Shown here piece after piece: positions 1 to 7,087 of a stretch of 11,747 bases of DNA; positions within the stretch are counted from its first letter, which is position 1; each line of letters opens with the position of its first letter. The notes under the pieces are model-generated. The model saw only the letters and a list, made by a program, of their open reading frames with translations, had not been told where the DNA came from and ran no database searches. The position numbers and the translations under genes are program-made. The DNA comes from Rhodoferax sp. (GTDB taxonomy: Bacteria; Pseudomonadota; Gammaproteobacteria; Burkholderiales; Burkholderiaceae_C): positions 1 to 11,747 of the forward strand of contig JAUXQA010000225.1 in NCBI GenBank assembly GCA_030683195.1, in the 5' to 3' direction.

Positions 1-1663
1 TCGTGCCCACCACTGGAATATTGATCGACTTGGAGACACTGCCAGCTGTCGCCGTTACGGTAATCGTCCGGTTGGACAGATCAGCCCCTGGTGACAAACT
101 GATCGTCGTAATGGACCCATTGACATCGGTGCTTGGCGAAGGATTGGCGCCTGTCAACGTACCAGAGCTGGCTGTAAACGTGACAATTTGATTGGGTATG
201 CCGGTGTTCACTGCATCCTTAGCCGTGACCACAAAAGTAACTTTTGAGCCGACTGCAGACGTAAGGGAACTGCTGGATGACAGCACCTCAATACCTGCTG
301 GGCCGCCTGCGCCTGCTGAGGTTCCATCAGCGGTAACAACAATAGGCAACGTTTTCCCTGTGGCATCGGCAATCTGTAATGCGGCTGTACCAGCCTTCAA
401 GGCGGTAATAATCACAGTGGCACCACTGATATTTCCAACAACGACGCGTGCATCAGAGCTAACTACCGAATAGGGTTGTGCACCACCGCTTATCGAATAG
501 CTCAGAGAGGTCCCTGTACTCAATGACAGAGCGCTTGGAGCAGATGTAAAGAATGCGCCCGGATTACTTGAGCCCACTGTCAACGCAATATTCAAGCTCG
601 TACCCGCTGCATCACGAATCGTGATGGTCGTTGCACCCAAAGCAATTGCGTTGATGACGATACTGCTGCCACTGACAGAAGCTGTAGCGATGCGTCGATC
701 ACTGGACTCAACAGAATACCCTGCAACACCACCACCCACAGAGTAAGTAGTCTGTGAATCTTTCACAACAATCAAGCTGCCTGGTGCCGAAGTAAACAAG
801 CCAAGCGGGCTATCGCCGCCAACGGTCACATTCAGAGTGAGCAACTGGCTATTGACTGTATCGCGAATCAAAACGTTCGCTGACCCAACAGCCACACCAC
901 GGATGTTCAAGGACGCACCTGTCAAAGTGGCCACAACGATCCGCGTGTCGACAGACTCGACGGAGTAACCAGGAACTCCGCCGCTGACTGTGAAATTCCT
1001 TTGGCTGTCTTTGGCAATGGTGAAACTAGACGGGGCAGTCGTGTAAAGCGCTATCAAACTGCCCACGACAACAGGGATGTCTTTGGTTTTTCCGCTCGCA
1101 TCTCGCACTGTGATGGTTGCATTGCCAACAGCGATAGCATTAATGAAAATAGTTGTACCACTCAAACTCGCCGACGCGATGCGTGCATCGGTAGTGCTTA
1201 CTGAATAACCAGGTACACCCCCACCCACCGTGAAGCTTGCATTGGTAGACGGTGACAAATTGACCGTTGACGGCGCGTTACTAAATAGCTCCGAAAGATT
1301 ACCAACAGTCACAGCAACTGCAGTCGTAACACCTGCTGAATCCGTGACCACTACATTTGAACTGCCCGTGGCAATCCCTGTGATTTTCAAGTTGGTATCG
1401 CTCACACTGGCGACAGAGACCTGCACGTTACTGCTTGAAACTTGGTATGGTGCTTTGCCGCCTGAAATGCGGTAATCCTGAACTGCGCCGACAGCCACAG
1501 TGAGTGCCGCAGGTGCAGTCGTAATAAGCGGCGCAACAACCACAGCGCTACCAGAACTTGTGCCTGCGCTACCACCGCCACCCCCACACGCCGCGATGGC
1601 CATTATGAACACAAGGCTCAGAACGTATTTAACAAAACTCATACTCATCTTTCTATGATTCAT
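1..1663 (-). CDS. Secreted lipoprotein with tandem Ig-like repeats (partial, C-terminus outside window)
   Basis: The frame is open from an ATG at 1663 to the window edge (554 codons, no stop). The N-terminus has a basic start, a hydrophobic stretch and a lipobox ending I-A-A-C, followed by a Gly-rich linker, so an exported lipid-anchored protein is predicted. Five tandem units of 80, 80, 83, 82 and about 80 residues follow. Each carries a variant of G-G-V-P-G-Y-S-V, then S-x-D-x-R-I, then an A-x-G-x-A-x-I-x-I-R-D-A-x-G ending, a bacterial Ig-like pattern. From about 304 leftwards a different domain resembles bacterial Ig-like group 1 (invasin/intimin type), with V-T-F-x-A-S-S-G-T-L and a D-V-N-G-S turn. 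Start choice is uncertain: ATG 1663 has no clear ribosome site, while ATG 1642 has GAAAG six bases upstream and keeps the signal peptide. It lies 85 bp after pilQ on the same strand. Adhesion or a surface-display role is inference; the domains only show an extracytoplasmic beta-sandwich chain. Confidence 0.85.
   Translation of the reverse strand, partial: MNHRKMSMSFVKYVLSLVFIMAIAACGGGGGSAGTSSGSAVVVAPLITTAPAALTVAVGAVQDYRISGGKAPYQVSSSNVQVSVASVSDTNLKITGIATGSSNVVVTDSAGVTTAVAVTVGNLSELFSNAPSTVNLSPSTNASFTVGGGVPGYSVSTTDARIASASLSGTTIFINAIAVGNATITVRDASGKTKDIPVVVGSLIALYTTAPSSFTIAKDSQRNFTVSGGVPGYSVESVDTRIVVATLTGASLNIRGVAVGSANVLIRDTVNSQLLTLNVTVGGDSPLGLFTSAPGSLIVVKDSQTTYSVGGGVAGYSVESSDRRIATASVSGSSIVINAIALGATTITIRDAAGTSLNIALTVGSSNPGAFFTSAPSALSLSTGTSLSYSISGGAQPYSVVSSDARVVVGNISGATVIITALKAGTAALQIADATGKTLPIVVTADGTSAGAGGPAGIEVLSSSSSLTSAVGSKVTFVVTAKDAVNTGIPNQIVTFTASSGTLTGANPSPSTDVNGSITTISLSPGADLSNRTITVTATAGSVSKSINIPVVGT
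305..1519 (-). repeat. Five tandem Ig-like coding repeats of about 240-249 bp
   Basis: Units in reading order are 1519-1280, 1279-1040, 1039-791, 790-545 and 544 to about 305. The paired-glycine codons that mark each unit recur 80, 80, 83 and 82 codons apart. The protein pattern is well kept, while DNA identity is only patchy. This suggests old duplications under selection for fold, not a recent expansion. Units 2 to 4 are most alike (G-G-V-P/A-G-Y-S-V); units 1 and 5 are the most divergent, having G-G-K-A-P-Y and G-G-A-Q-P-Y. Confidence 0.8.
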
Positions 1664-1705
1664 TTCTAGCAGCCAATTTCAGCAGTAAAGGGTAGGCAGG
1701 ACATG

Positions 1706-1736
1706 AAGCCGTTGCAGTTTTAACGATCAACGGTTT
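1706..1736. other. Inverted repeat between pilQ and the lipoprotein gene
   Basis: CCGTTG (1709-1714) and CAACGG (1728-1733) can form a 6-bp stem with a 13-base loop in the 85-bp gap. No run of T follows it on the minus strand, and the eight T's read on that strand lie upstream of it, directly after the pilQ stop. It is therefore a poor intrinsic terminator. Readthrough from pilQ into the lipoprotein gene is possible but not shown. Confidence 0.25.
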
Positions 1737-1748
1737 ACTCAAAAAAAA

Positions 1749-3899
1749 TCAACGCGCGCCCGAATTATCTGTAATTATCCGTGGCGTCACGAACACCAGC
1801 AGTTCCTTCTTGACTTGGGTCCTTGATCTGTTCTTGAAAAAATTACCCACGCCAGGCAAGTCGCCCAACACGGGGACCTTGTTCTCGTCGTTCAACTCCG
1901 TCAACTCGAAAATACCACCGATTACCACCGTACCGCCGTTATCCACGAGAACTTGGGTGATGACATTTTTGCGATTGATCGCAGGACCAGCCGTCGTGTC
2001 GGCACCGCGGGAATCTTTGCTTACATCCAAGTCCATGATGATGGTGCCTTCAGGCGTGATCTGGGGTGTTACTTCGAGCTTGAGCGCTGCATCCTTGAAC
2101 AGCGGGGTACAGGTTGTGCCACCCCCGGCACCCGCGATGCAGGATGAGTATGGAATTTGCTCCCCCTGGGTAATAGACGCTTTTTTGCCATCCGCAGTGA
2201 TAACTCTTGGGCTCGAAACCACACGACCTTTGCTATCGGCTTCAAGTGCTGATATTTCCAGGTTCAGAAATCGATTCGCTACTGCATTGAAGATCGACAC
2301 GGCGAAGGCAGGCGCAGTTGCCAAGCCAGAACCCAAGACGCTTGCAGGCAAGTTCACGAAGTTGCCGCTGGTGTTCACAAGCCCACCTGCACCGCTGCTA
2401 GCGACTGCGTCACTGTAACTTGTTCCAAACGCGACGCGATTATTTCCCGCGAGTTGGTAGCCCCCGTCGCCCCCTCGGTTAGCGCGCACATCGCTTGCTC
2501 CCAGCTTCACCCCCAACGACTTGCCGAAGGTATCGTTGGCTTCCACAATCCGCACTTCAATCATCACCTGACGAACGGCAACGTCAAGTTGCGAGATCAA
2601 CTTCTGCACTTGCTCCAGCCTGGATGGCACATCGGTAACAAAAAGCTGGTTGGTTCGAGCGTCTGCCGTCGCACTGCCACGCTGGCTCAGGGTGCGCCCG
2701 GCGCTTTTTTCGCCACCACCAGCGCCCGTCAACTGCTTGGCAACTTCATCCGCCTTGGCGTAGTTCATCTGGAACGACTGGGTTCGTACAGGCTCCAAAT
2801 TCAGCACGGACACCTTTGATTCCAACTCCAGCTTTTCCTTGGCAAGAATCTCGTCCTTCGGTGCAATCCAGATCACGTTGTCCGTCTTGCGCATGCCCAA
2901 TCCTTTGGCCTGCAAAATAATGTCAAGCGCCTGATCCCAAGGAACGTCTTGCAGTCGCAACGTGACTCCGCCTGTGACCGAATCAGATGTGATGATGTTG
3001 AAGTTGGTGAAGTCAGCGATCACCTGCAGGAGGGAGCGGACCTCAATATTCTGAAAATTCAACGACAGCTTTTGCCCGGTGTAACCGGGGCCTTGGGTCA
3101 GCTTGGTGGGGTCGACTTTGACGGGTTTGACCTCAATGACAAACTGCTCGTCGGTCTGGTAGGCACTGTGAACCCACTGACCTTTGGGCTCGATCACCAT
3201 GCGCACACGGTCACCAGTCTGAAAGGTCGTGACCGTCTGCACCGGTGTACCGAAGTCGGTGACATCCAGCCGACGTCGCAGTCCTTCAGGCAAGGTGGAT
3301 TTCATGAACTCCACCACCAGGGACTGCCCTTGCTGTCGTATGTCGACCCCAACCTGGTTATTGGTCAAAGCCACCACGATCCGGCCAGAACCTTCCTCCC
3401 CCCGCCGAAAATCAAGATCCTTGAGCGGCGACATGTCACGACTCAGGTTTTCTGCAAAAACCGGTGCTACTGAGGCGGTTGGTGAACCAGAAACCACTGC
3501 ATCCAACACGACCAGCAATGACTTGCCCTGCAACTGAGTCCGGTAAGGTGTGGCCTGCTTGAGGTTCAAAACAACGCGCGTGCGGTCCCCGGCTTGCACC
3601 ACGTTGACCGATCTGAGATTGCCCCGATTGATGTCAATGGTGGAGCGGCCCATGGCATTCTTGACCCCTGGAAAATCAAGTGCTACACGGGCGGGCGATT
3701 GGATGGAAAAGCCGGCGGGCACAGCGGCCAGTGGCTCGCTCAGGTCAATTCTGACGACTTCAACACCACTCTGAATAGAGCCTGAAACAGCTTCAATACC
3801 TATCTGAGCTTGGGCTGCCAGTGCTGTTAAAAACAAGCTGGCTGCCAGCAAGACCCTCGACCCCAATTGTTTCGTCATTGCAAAATTGTGCTTGTTCAT
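1749..3899 (-). CDS. pilQ: Type IV pilus secretin PilQ
   Basis: PilQ forms the outer-membrane ring through which the type IV pilus (and often transforming DNA) passes. The 716-residue protein begins with a Sec signal peptide likely cut after A-Q-A (residue 31). Two AMIN-type peptidoglycan-binding domains follow (about 40-135 and 160-258). Next come a secretin/TonB short N-terminal domain (about 285-350) and a secretin N1-like domain (about 370-440). The C-terminal secretin channel (about 445-710) includes V-P-V-L-G-D-L-P-G-V-G near residue 675, the family signature. Length is normal for proteobacterial PilQ. The ATG at 3899 overlaps the pilP stop as ATGA and is preceded by AGAGAGG five bases upstream, which fixes the start. 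It is the last gene of the pil operon. An unusual detail is a Gly-rich insertion with two cysteines (587 and 597) in the channel domain. Confidence 0.97.
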   Translation of the reverse strand: MNKHNFAMTKQLGSRVLLAASLFLTALAAQAQIGIEAVSGSIQSGVEVVRIDLSEPLAAVPAGFSIQSPARVALDFPGVKNAMGRSTIDINRGNLRSVNVVQAGDRTRVVLNLKQATPYRTQLQGKSLLVVLDAVVSGSPTASVAPVFAENLSRDMSPLKDLDFRRGEEGSGRIVVALTNNQVGVDIRQQGQSLVVEFMKSTLPEGLRRRLDVTDFGTPVQTVTTFQTGDRVRMVIEPKGQWVHSAYQTDEQFVIEVKPVKVDPTKLTQGPGYTGQKLSLNFQNIEVRSLLQVIADFTNFNIITSDSVTGGVTLRLQDVPWDQALDIILQAKGLGMRKTDNVIWIAPKDEILAKEKLELESKVSVLNLEPVRTQSFQMNYAKADEVAKQLTGAGGGEKSAGRTLSQRGSATADARTNQLFVTDVPSRLEQVQKLISQLDVAVRQVMIEVRIVEANDTFGKSLGVKLGASDVRANRGGDGGYQLAGNNRVAFGTSYSDAVASSGAGGLVNTSGNFVNLPASVLGSGLATAPAFAVSIFNAVANRFLNLEISALEADSKGRVVSSPRVITADGKKASITQGEQIPYSSCIAGAGGGTTCTPLFKDAALKLEVTPQITPEGTIIMDLDVSKDSRGADTTAGPAINRKNVITQVLVDNGGTVVIGGIFELTELNDENKVPVLGDLPGVGNFFKNRSRTQVKKELLVFVTPRIITDNSGAR

Positions 3900-4438
3900 T
3901 TTGACCTCTCTTGCAACTGCAAAGTAGCAGTGCGTTCAATCCATTCGCCAGCGGAGTCCTGCACGATTTCCCGCAGAGTGACTTCTGTCTCGCTTATTTT
4001 GGTGACCCGGCCATAGTTTTGCCCTAGGTAATTGCCGGTGCGAACCTGGTACAACAAACTGTCAATTTTGACCAGGGCCACAGGCTGGTTCGCTTTGACC
4101 ATGTTGCCCACCATCGACATGGCATCCAGGGGGAATGACTCCAGCGCCTCCTTGCGGCGTGCCAACTCGGGGTCAATCAAAGCGCTGTTGGCGGTCGATT
4201 GTGCAGAGTCTTTTTTAAGGGCCAGCGTCAGTTTTTGGTTGCTGAACGGATCAACGGCAGTGACTTGGGCATAGCTCTCAGGCTTGAATTGCTTGGGCTC
4301 GGAAATTGGCGCAATACGCGGCCGAGTCTGGTTTTTTTGATCCGCCATCCACTGCCGCAACTCGTCCTCTGTTGACGCACTGCACCCAGCCAACAGCAGG
4401 ACCCCACTGATGAGAAGCATTGCTCGCAAGGTCATCAT
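3896..4438 (-). CDS. pilP: Type IV pilus assembly lipoprotein PilP
   Basis: PilP is the inner-membrane-anchored lipoprotein that links the PilN/PilO dimer to the periplasmic N-domains of PilQ. The 180-residue sequence has a signal peptide with lipobox L-L-A-G-C (Cys19), a disordered Pro-rich stretch (about 35-60, containing D-P-F) and a small beta domain (about 95-175). That domain includes M-V-G-N-M and Y-L-G-Q-N-Y-G-R-V, typical of PilP. Length matches the family (about 175-180). The ATG at 4438 overlaps the pilO stop, with AAGGGG nearby upstream. A second ATG directly follows, so the exact first residue may differ by one. Both ends are translationally coupled (ATGA at 4435-4438 and 3896-3899). 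Confidence 0.95.
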   Translation of the reverse strand: MMTLRAMLLISGVLLLAGCSASTEDELRQWMADQKNQTRPRIAPISEPKQFKPESYAQVTAVDPFSNQKLTLALKKDSAQSTANSALIDPELARRKEALESFPLDAMSMVGNMVKANQPVALVKIDSLLYQVRTGNYLGQNYGRVTKISETEVTLREIVQDSAGEWIERTATLQLQERSK

Positions 4439-5109
4439 TTCTTAGCCCCTTTGGGGTCAGCAGCCTTGCGCTGGGCAGCGACCTCATCTGCGTCGAGGTA
4501 GCGAAAAGTCTTTGCGGTCGCGTCCATGGCAAGCGAGCCGTCTTTACCAGGAACAATGGCCAAGTTGTTGAGGGTCACGATGCGGGAGAGGTTTGCAATG
4601 TCTGATGCAAAAGCCCCCAAATCGTGGTAGCGCCCGGTGACCCGGACAGCAATAGGCAACTCGGCATAGTAATCCCTGACAACCACCTGGCCGGGACGAA
4701 ACAGATCAAACTGAAGACTGCGCCCCAAGCCGGCTTGGTTGATATCGGAAAGCAAGGCGTCCATTTCGGCCTTGCTGGGCAACTGTTTCTCAAGCTGGGT
4801 GACGTATTGTTGAACTTGTTCCCGCTGCTTTTTGAGGGCGTCAAGATTCACCGCTTTGCCCAGCTTGGTTTTATATTCTTCCCGAAGCGTTACCTCTTTG
4901 GCTCTCTCAGCCTCCAACTCGGCCTCTGAGGTATTGAGCCACAAAAACCACAACACAACCACCACCAACACGGCAGCCACCGTAAAAAGGAGATAACGTG
5001 GGGATGCGGGCCAGCTGGACGGATCTTTGGAGTCCAAGTTGCGAAACTGGCCAAACAATTGGTCCTGCAGGTCAGAAAAATCGACATTGAAAGCTAATTT
5101 GCTCGCCAT
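4435..5109 (-). CDS. pilO: Type IV pilus inner-membrane alignment protein PilO
   Basis: PilO pairs with PilN in the inner membrane and, with PilP, aligns the cytoplasmic PilM ring and the motor with the PilQ channel. The 224-residue protein has a short cytoplasmic N-terminus and one transmembrane helix (about 38-58). A periplasmic coiled coil rich in Glu and Lys follows (about 60-112). Then comes a ferredoxin-like domain (about 115-205) with L-P-I-A-V-R-V-T-G-R-Y-H-D-L-G, characteristic of PilO. The C-terminus ends in a basic tail. The ATG at 5109 lies 12 bases after the pilN stop, the only non-overlapping junction in the operon, and AAGGG precedes it by nine bases. Confidence 0.96.
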   Translation of the reverse strand: MASKLAFNVDFSDLQDQLFGQFRNLDSKDPSSWPASPRYLLFTVAAVLVVVVLWFLWLNTSEAELEAERAKEVTLREEYKTKLGKAVNLDALKKQREQVQQYVTQLEKQLPSKAEMDALLSDINQAGLGRSLQFDLFRPGQVVVRDYYAELPIAVRVTGRYHDLGAFASDIANLSRIVTLNNLAIVPGKDGSLAMDATAKTFRYLDADEVAAQRKAADPKGAKK

Positions 5110-5121
5110 GGTGCCGCGCCC

Positions 5122-5742
5122 TTATTTCTGTACAGAGGTTGTCGGGGCAACATTGCCAGGAGCTGCGACTTTGACCGCCTCGCTTGCGCGAACCAGAGCC
5201 ACGCGGATCGTGAAATTGGCCACGCGCCGTTGCTCGCGCGGCGTCAGTGCGATGGTTCCAGCCACAATCTCGACCAATTCGGGCTTGGAAAACCAGGGCG
5301 TATTGTTTCCCAAATTGCGAAGTAGCTCAGAAACGCGCTCGTTCGACTGCGCAACGCCCTGCAAGGTCACACTTTGATTCTCCTGCCGCATATTGACGAT
5401 AAAAACGCCATCAGGAAGTTGCTGGACCAGTTGCGTAAGCAGGTGAACGGGCAAATTCCGGTCCGCCTGCAAATCCTCAACAGCTTGTTGGCGCGCTTTC
5501 AATGCAGCAATTTGCGCCTCAAGGCCCGCAATGTCCTTGATCTGGACGTCAAACTTGGTGATTTCGGACTGCAGAACCTGGTTTTTTTCTTGCTGGCCCG
5601 TAATTTGTGCCTGGTACCAGAGAAAAACAAGGCCAGCCAGCAGGCCACCCACAAGGAACGCCAGACCGAGGCTGACATTGAACAACTCAATGCGCCTTTT
5701 GCGAGCTGCCTCTCTGTGCGGGAGCAGGTTGATGAGGATCAC
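5122..5742 (-). CDS. pilN: Type IV pilus inner-membrane protein PilN
   Basis: PilN anchors PilM to the membrane through its cytoplasmic N-terminal I-N-L-L-P motif, present here at residues 4-8, and pairs with PilO. One transmembrane helix lies at about 22-43. A coiled coil (about 45-90) and a periplasmic ferredoxin-like domain follow. I chose a GTG start at 5742, giving 206 residues. Its GTGA overlaps the pilM stop, GGAGG lies eight bases upstream, and the protein then begins M-I-L-I-N-L-L-P-H-R-E as the family does. A frame-open ATG at 5772 would add ten residues inside pilM and displace the PilM-binding motif. The C-terminal tail beyond about residue 185 is low in conserved features. Confidence 0.95.
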   Translation of the reverse strand: MILINLLPHREAARKRRIELFNVSLGLAFLVGGLLAGLVFLWYQAQITGQQEKNQVLQSEITKFDVQIKDIAGLEAQIAALKARQQAVEDLQADRNLPVHLLTQLVQQLPDGVFIVNMRQENQSVTLQGVAQSNERVSELLRNLGNNTPWFSKPELVEIVAGTIALTPREQRRVANFTIRVALVRASEAVKVAAPGNVAPTTSVQK

Positions 5743-6818
5743 TGCATGAACCTCCGCAAGGCCAGTCCGCACGAAGTGAGGTAAGAGGGCGCCTCTCGGG
5801 CCATTTTCTTCAAGCGAATGCTGCCGCCCATTTCCATCCCTTCAAAAGGGTTCACCACGCTGCAGGCAAAAGTGGTGTGCTGAGTCACTGCGGCTGTCAG
5901 ACCCGGCAAGGCGGCAGAGCCGCCTGCCAACATCACATAGTCAACCCGGTTGTGGGGCGTGCTGGTAAAGAAAAACTGCAAGGCACGACCAACCTCCTGC
6001 ACCATGCTGTCCAAAAAAGGGCGCAATACAGTGGACTCGTAGTCATCAGGCAATTCACCGCTGCGCTTCTTGCTTTCGGCCTCTTCCAGTGAAAACCCGT
6101 ACTGACGTACGATCAACTGTGTCAACTGGGCACCCCCGAAGGCTTGGTCACGATCGTACAAAATCTCGTCGTTGCGGATCACCTGCATGCTGGTGGTCAG
6201 AGCGCCGACTTCAAACAGGGCAACAATGCTGTCTTGGCCTTGGTTGGGCAAGCTTTCGATCAGGCGACCTGTCGCCAGACGTGACGCGTAGGATTCCACA
6301 TCGACAATCACCGGCTTCAAACCGGCTGCTTCAGCCAAGCCTTGAATATCCTGGACCTTCTCGCGACGTGATGCGGCGATCAAAACTTCAATATCACCCG
6401 TTGAGTTGCTGCTGGGCCCAACGATGCAGAAATCCAGGCTAACTTCATCCAGCGGAAACGGAATGTACTGGTTAGCTTCGGCCTCCACCTGCATCTCAAG
6501 TTCCTGGTCCGACAGGCCACCGGGCAAAATGATTTTCTTTGTAATAACCGCTGAGGGCGGCAATGCCATCGCGACGTTTTTTGTCTTGGTACCGCTTTTT
6601 TTGATCAGCCGTCTAACCGCATCTGCGACTTCATCGAACTTCTCAATGTTGCCGTCAGTGATCCACCCGCGCTCCAGCGGCACGATGGCGCAATGCTCAA
6701 GCACTAGATTCCCGGACTTGTCCTGGCTCAACTCAACCATCTTGACGCTGGAGGAGCTGATATCCAGACCCATCATGGGCGGTGGTTGACGACTAAACAA
6801 GGACCCCAATGAGATCAA
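5739..6818 (-). CDS. pilM: Type IV pilus actin-like ATPase PilM
   Basis: PilM is the cytoplasmic actin/FtsA-fold protein that binds the N-terminus of PilN and couples the alignment complex to the pilus motor. The 359-residue protein shows the phosphate-1 region G-L-D-I-S-S-S-S-V-K (about 17-26), a phosphate-2 region F-E-V-G-A-L-T-T (about 202-209), an adenosine motif M-L-A-G-G-S-A-A-L-P-G (about 296-306), and the conserved end G-L-A-L-R-R-F. Length fits the family (about 350-360). The start is inferred to be a TTG at 6818: AGGGGA sits five bases upstream, and the next ATG codons (residues 15-16) would cut into the first strand. As first gene of the operon it is presumably expressed from the divergent region shared with mrcA. 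Confidence 0.96.
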   Translation of the reverse strand: MISLGSLFSRQPPPMMGLDISSSSVKMVELSQDKSGNLVLEHCAIVPLERGWITDGNIEKFDEVADAVRRLIKKSGTKTKNVAMALPPSAVITKKIILPGGLSDQELEMQVEAEANQYIPFPLDEVSLDFCIVGPSSNSTGDIEVLIAASRREKVQDIQGLAEAAGLKPVIVDVESYASRLATGRLIESLPNQGQDSIVALFEVGALTTSMQVIRNDEILYDRDQAFGGAQLTQLIVRQYGFSLEEAESKKRSGELPDDYESTVLRPFLDSMVQEVGRALQFFFTSTPHNRVDYVMLAGGSAALPGLTAAVTQHTTFACSVVNPFEGMEMGGSIRLKKMAREAPSYLTSCGLALRRFMQ

Positions 6819-6857
6819 AACTATCCCCTGAAACGGCCAACTTGATGTTGACGAAAC

Positions 6858-6886
6858 TTAACAATCCACACGAATGCTAGCAGCAA
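6858..6886 (-). promoter_or_regulatory. Weak candidate promoter for pilMNOPQ
   Basis: On the minus strand TTGCTG (6886-6881) and TGTTAA (6863-6858) are separated by 17 bases, about 40 bases before the pilM start. Only three bases of each box match the sigma-70 consensus, so this is a guess based on position and spacing. Confidence 0.2.
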
Positions 6887-6911
6887 GGCCTTTGTCCCAC
6901 CAAGATTTTTC

Positions 6912-6929
6912 GGCTTTCCCGGGAAAACC
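6912..6929. promoter_or_regulatory. Palindrome, possible operator
   Basis: TTTCCCGGGAAA (6915-6926) is a perfect 12-bp palindrome. It extends to GG...CC at 6912-6913 and 6928-6929 with one mismatched pair. It lies 94 bp upstream of the pilM start and 159 bp upstream of the mrcA start. Its symmetry and position suit a dimeric regulator, but no known operator is assigned. Confidence 0.3.
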
Positions 6930-6943
6930 AGCGTTGCCAAAAG

Positions 6944-6971
6944 TTGACGCTTTGTGACCATACGTTACATG
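6944..6971 (+). promoter_or_regulatory. Weak candidate promoter for mrcA
   Basis: TTGACG (6944-6949, five of six to the -35 consensus) is followed after 16 bases by TACATG (6966-6971), which matches the -10 box poorly. It would give a leader of about 110 bases. Another TTGACG lies at 6848-6853 without a good -10 partner. Confidence 0.2.
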
Positions 6972-7087
6972 CCGGAGCCTACCAGACCCCGGCCAGTGAA
7001 TCTGCCCCGGCAATTGGGGGATACTACCGCGCCCGAGCCGGGAAAAGCTCCTTTTTTACTTTGGCGATGTGTTGCCAGGAAAAACCT

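Larger units (their letters stand above)
6819..7087. promoter_or_regulatory. Divergent control region between pilM and mrcA
   Basis: This 269-bp region carries the 5' ends of two divergent transcripts. It holds ribosome sites at both ends, an imperfect 18-bp palindrome near its middle and only weak sigma-70-like boxes. The frame stays open upstream of the mrcA ATG as far as a TTG at 6944, but I see no conserved protein there. The arrangement of ponA/mrcA diverging from pilMNOPQ is common in proteobacteria. Co-regulation is therefore possible but not shown. Confidence 0.6.

Noticed and set aside
3..473. Two plus-strand open frames with V/T/A-rich translations
   Set aside because: They are antisense readings of the Ig-repeat lipoprotein. 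The minus frame is open for 1663 bases with repeat structure and a lipobox.
305..1519. Regular spacing considered as a CRISPR or tandem DNA repeat
   Set aside because: The period is about 240 bp, DNA identity is low, and the signal is at protein level in an open frame.
1741..1748. Run of eight A's next to the pilQ stop, considered as a sequencing slip or terminator
   Set aside because: PilQ already ends in its normal place after the secretin domain, and no stem precedes the run on the minus strand.
1810..3473. Several plus-strand open frames of 120-200 codons
   Set aside because: They are antisense to pilQ, which has full domain order and a strong ribosome site. The antisense translations look random.
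6944..7087. N-terminal extension of mrcA from a TTG at 6944
   Set aside because: The added 48 residues resemble nothing in PBP1A, while ATG 7088 has a good ribosome site and gives the family length.
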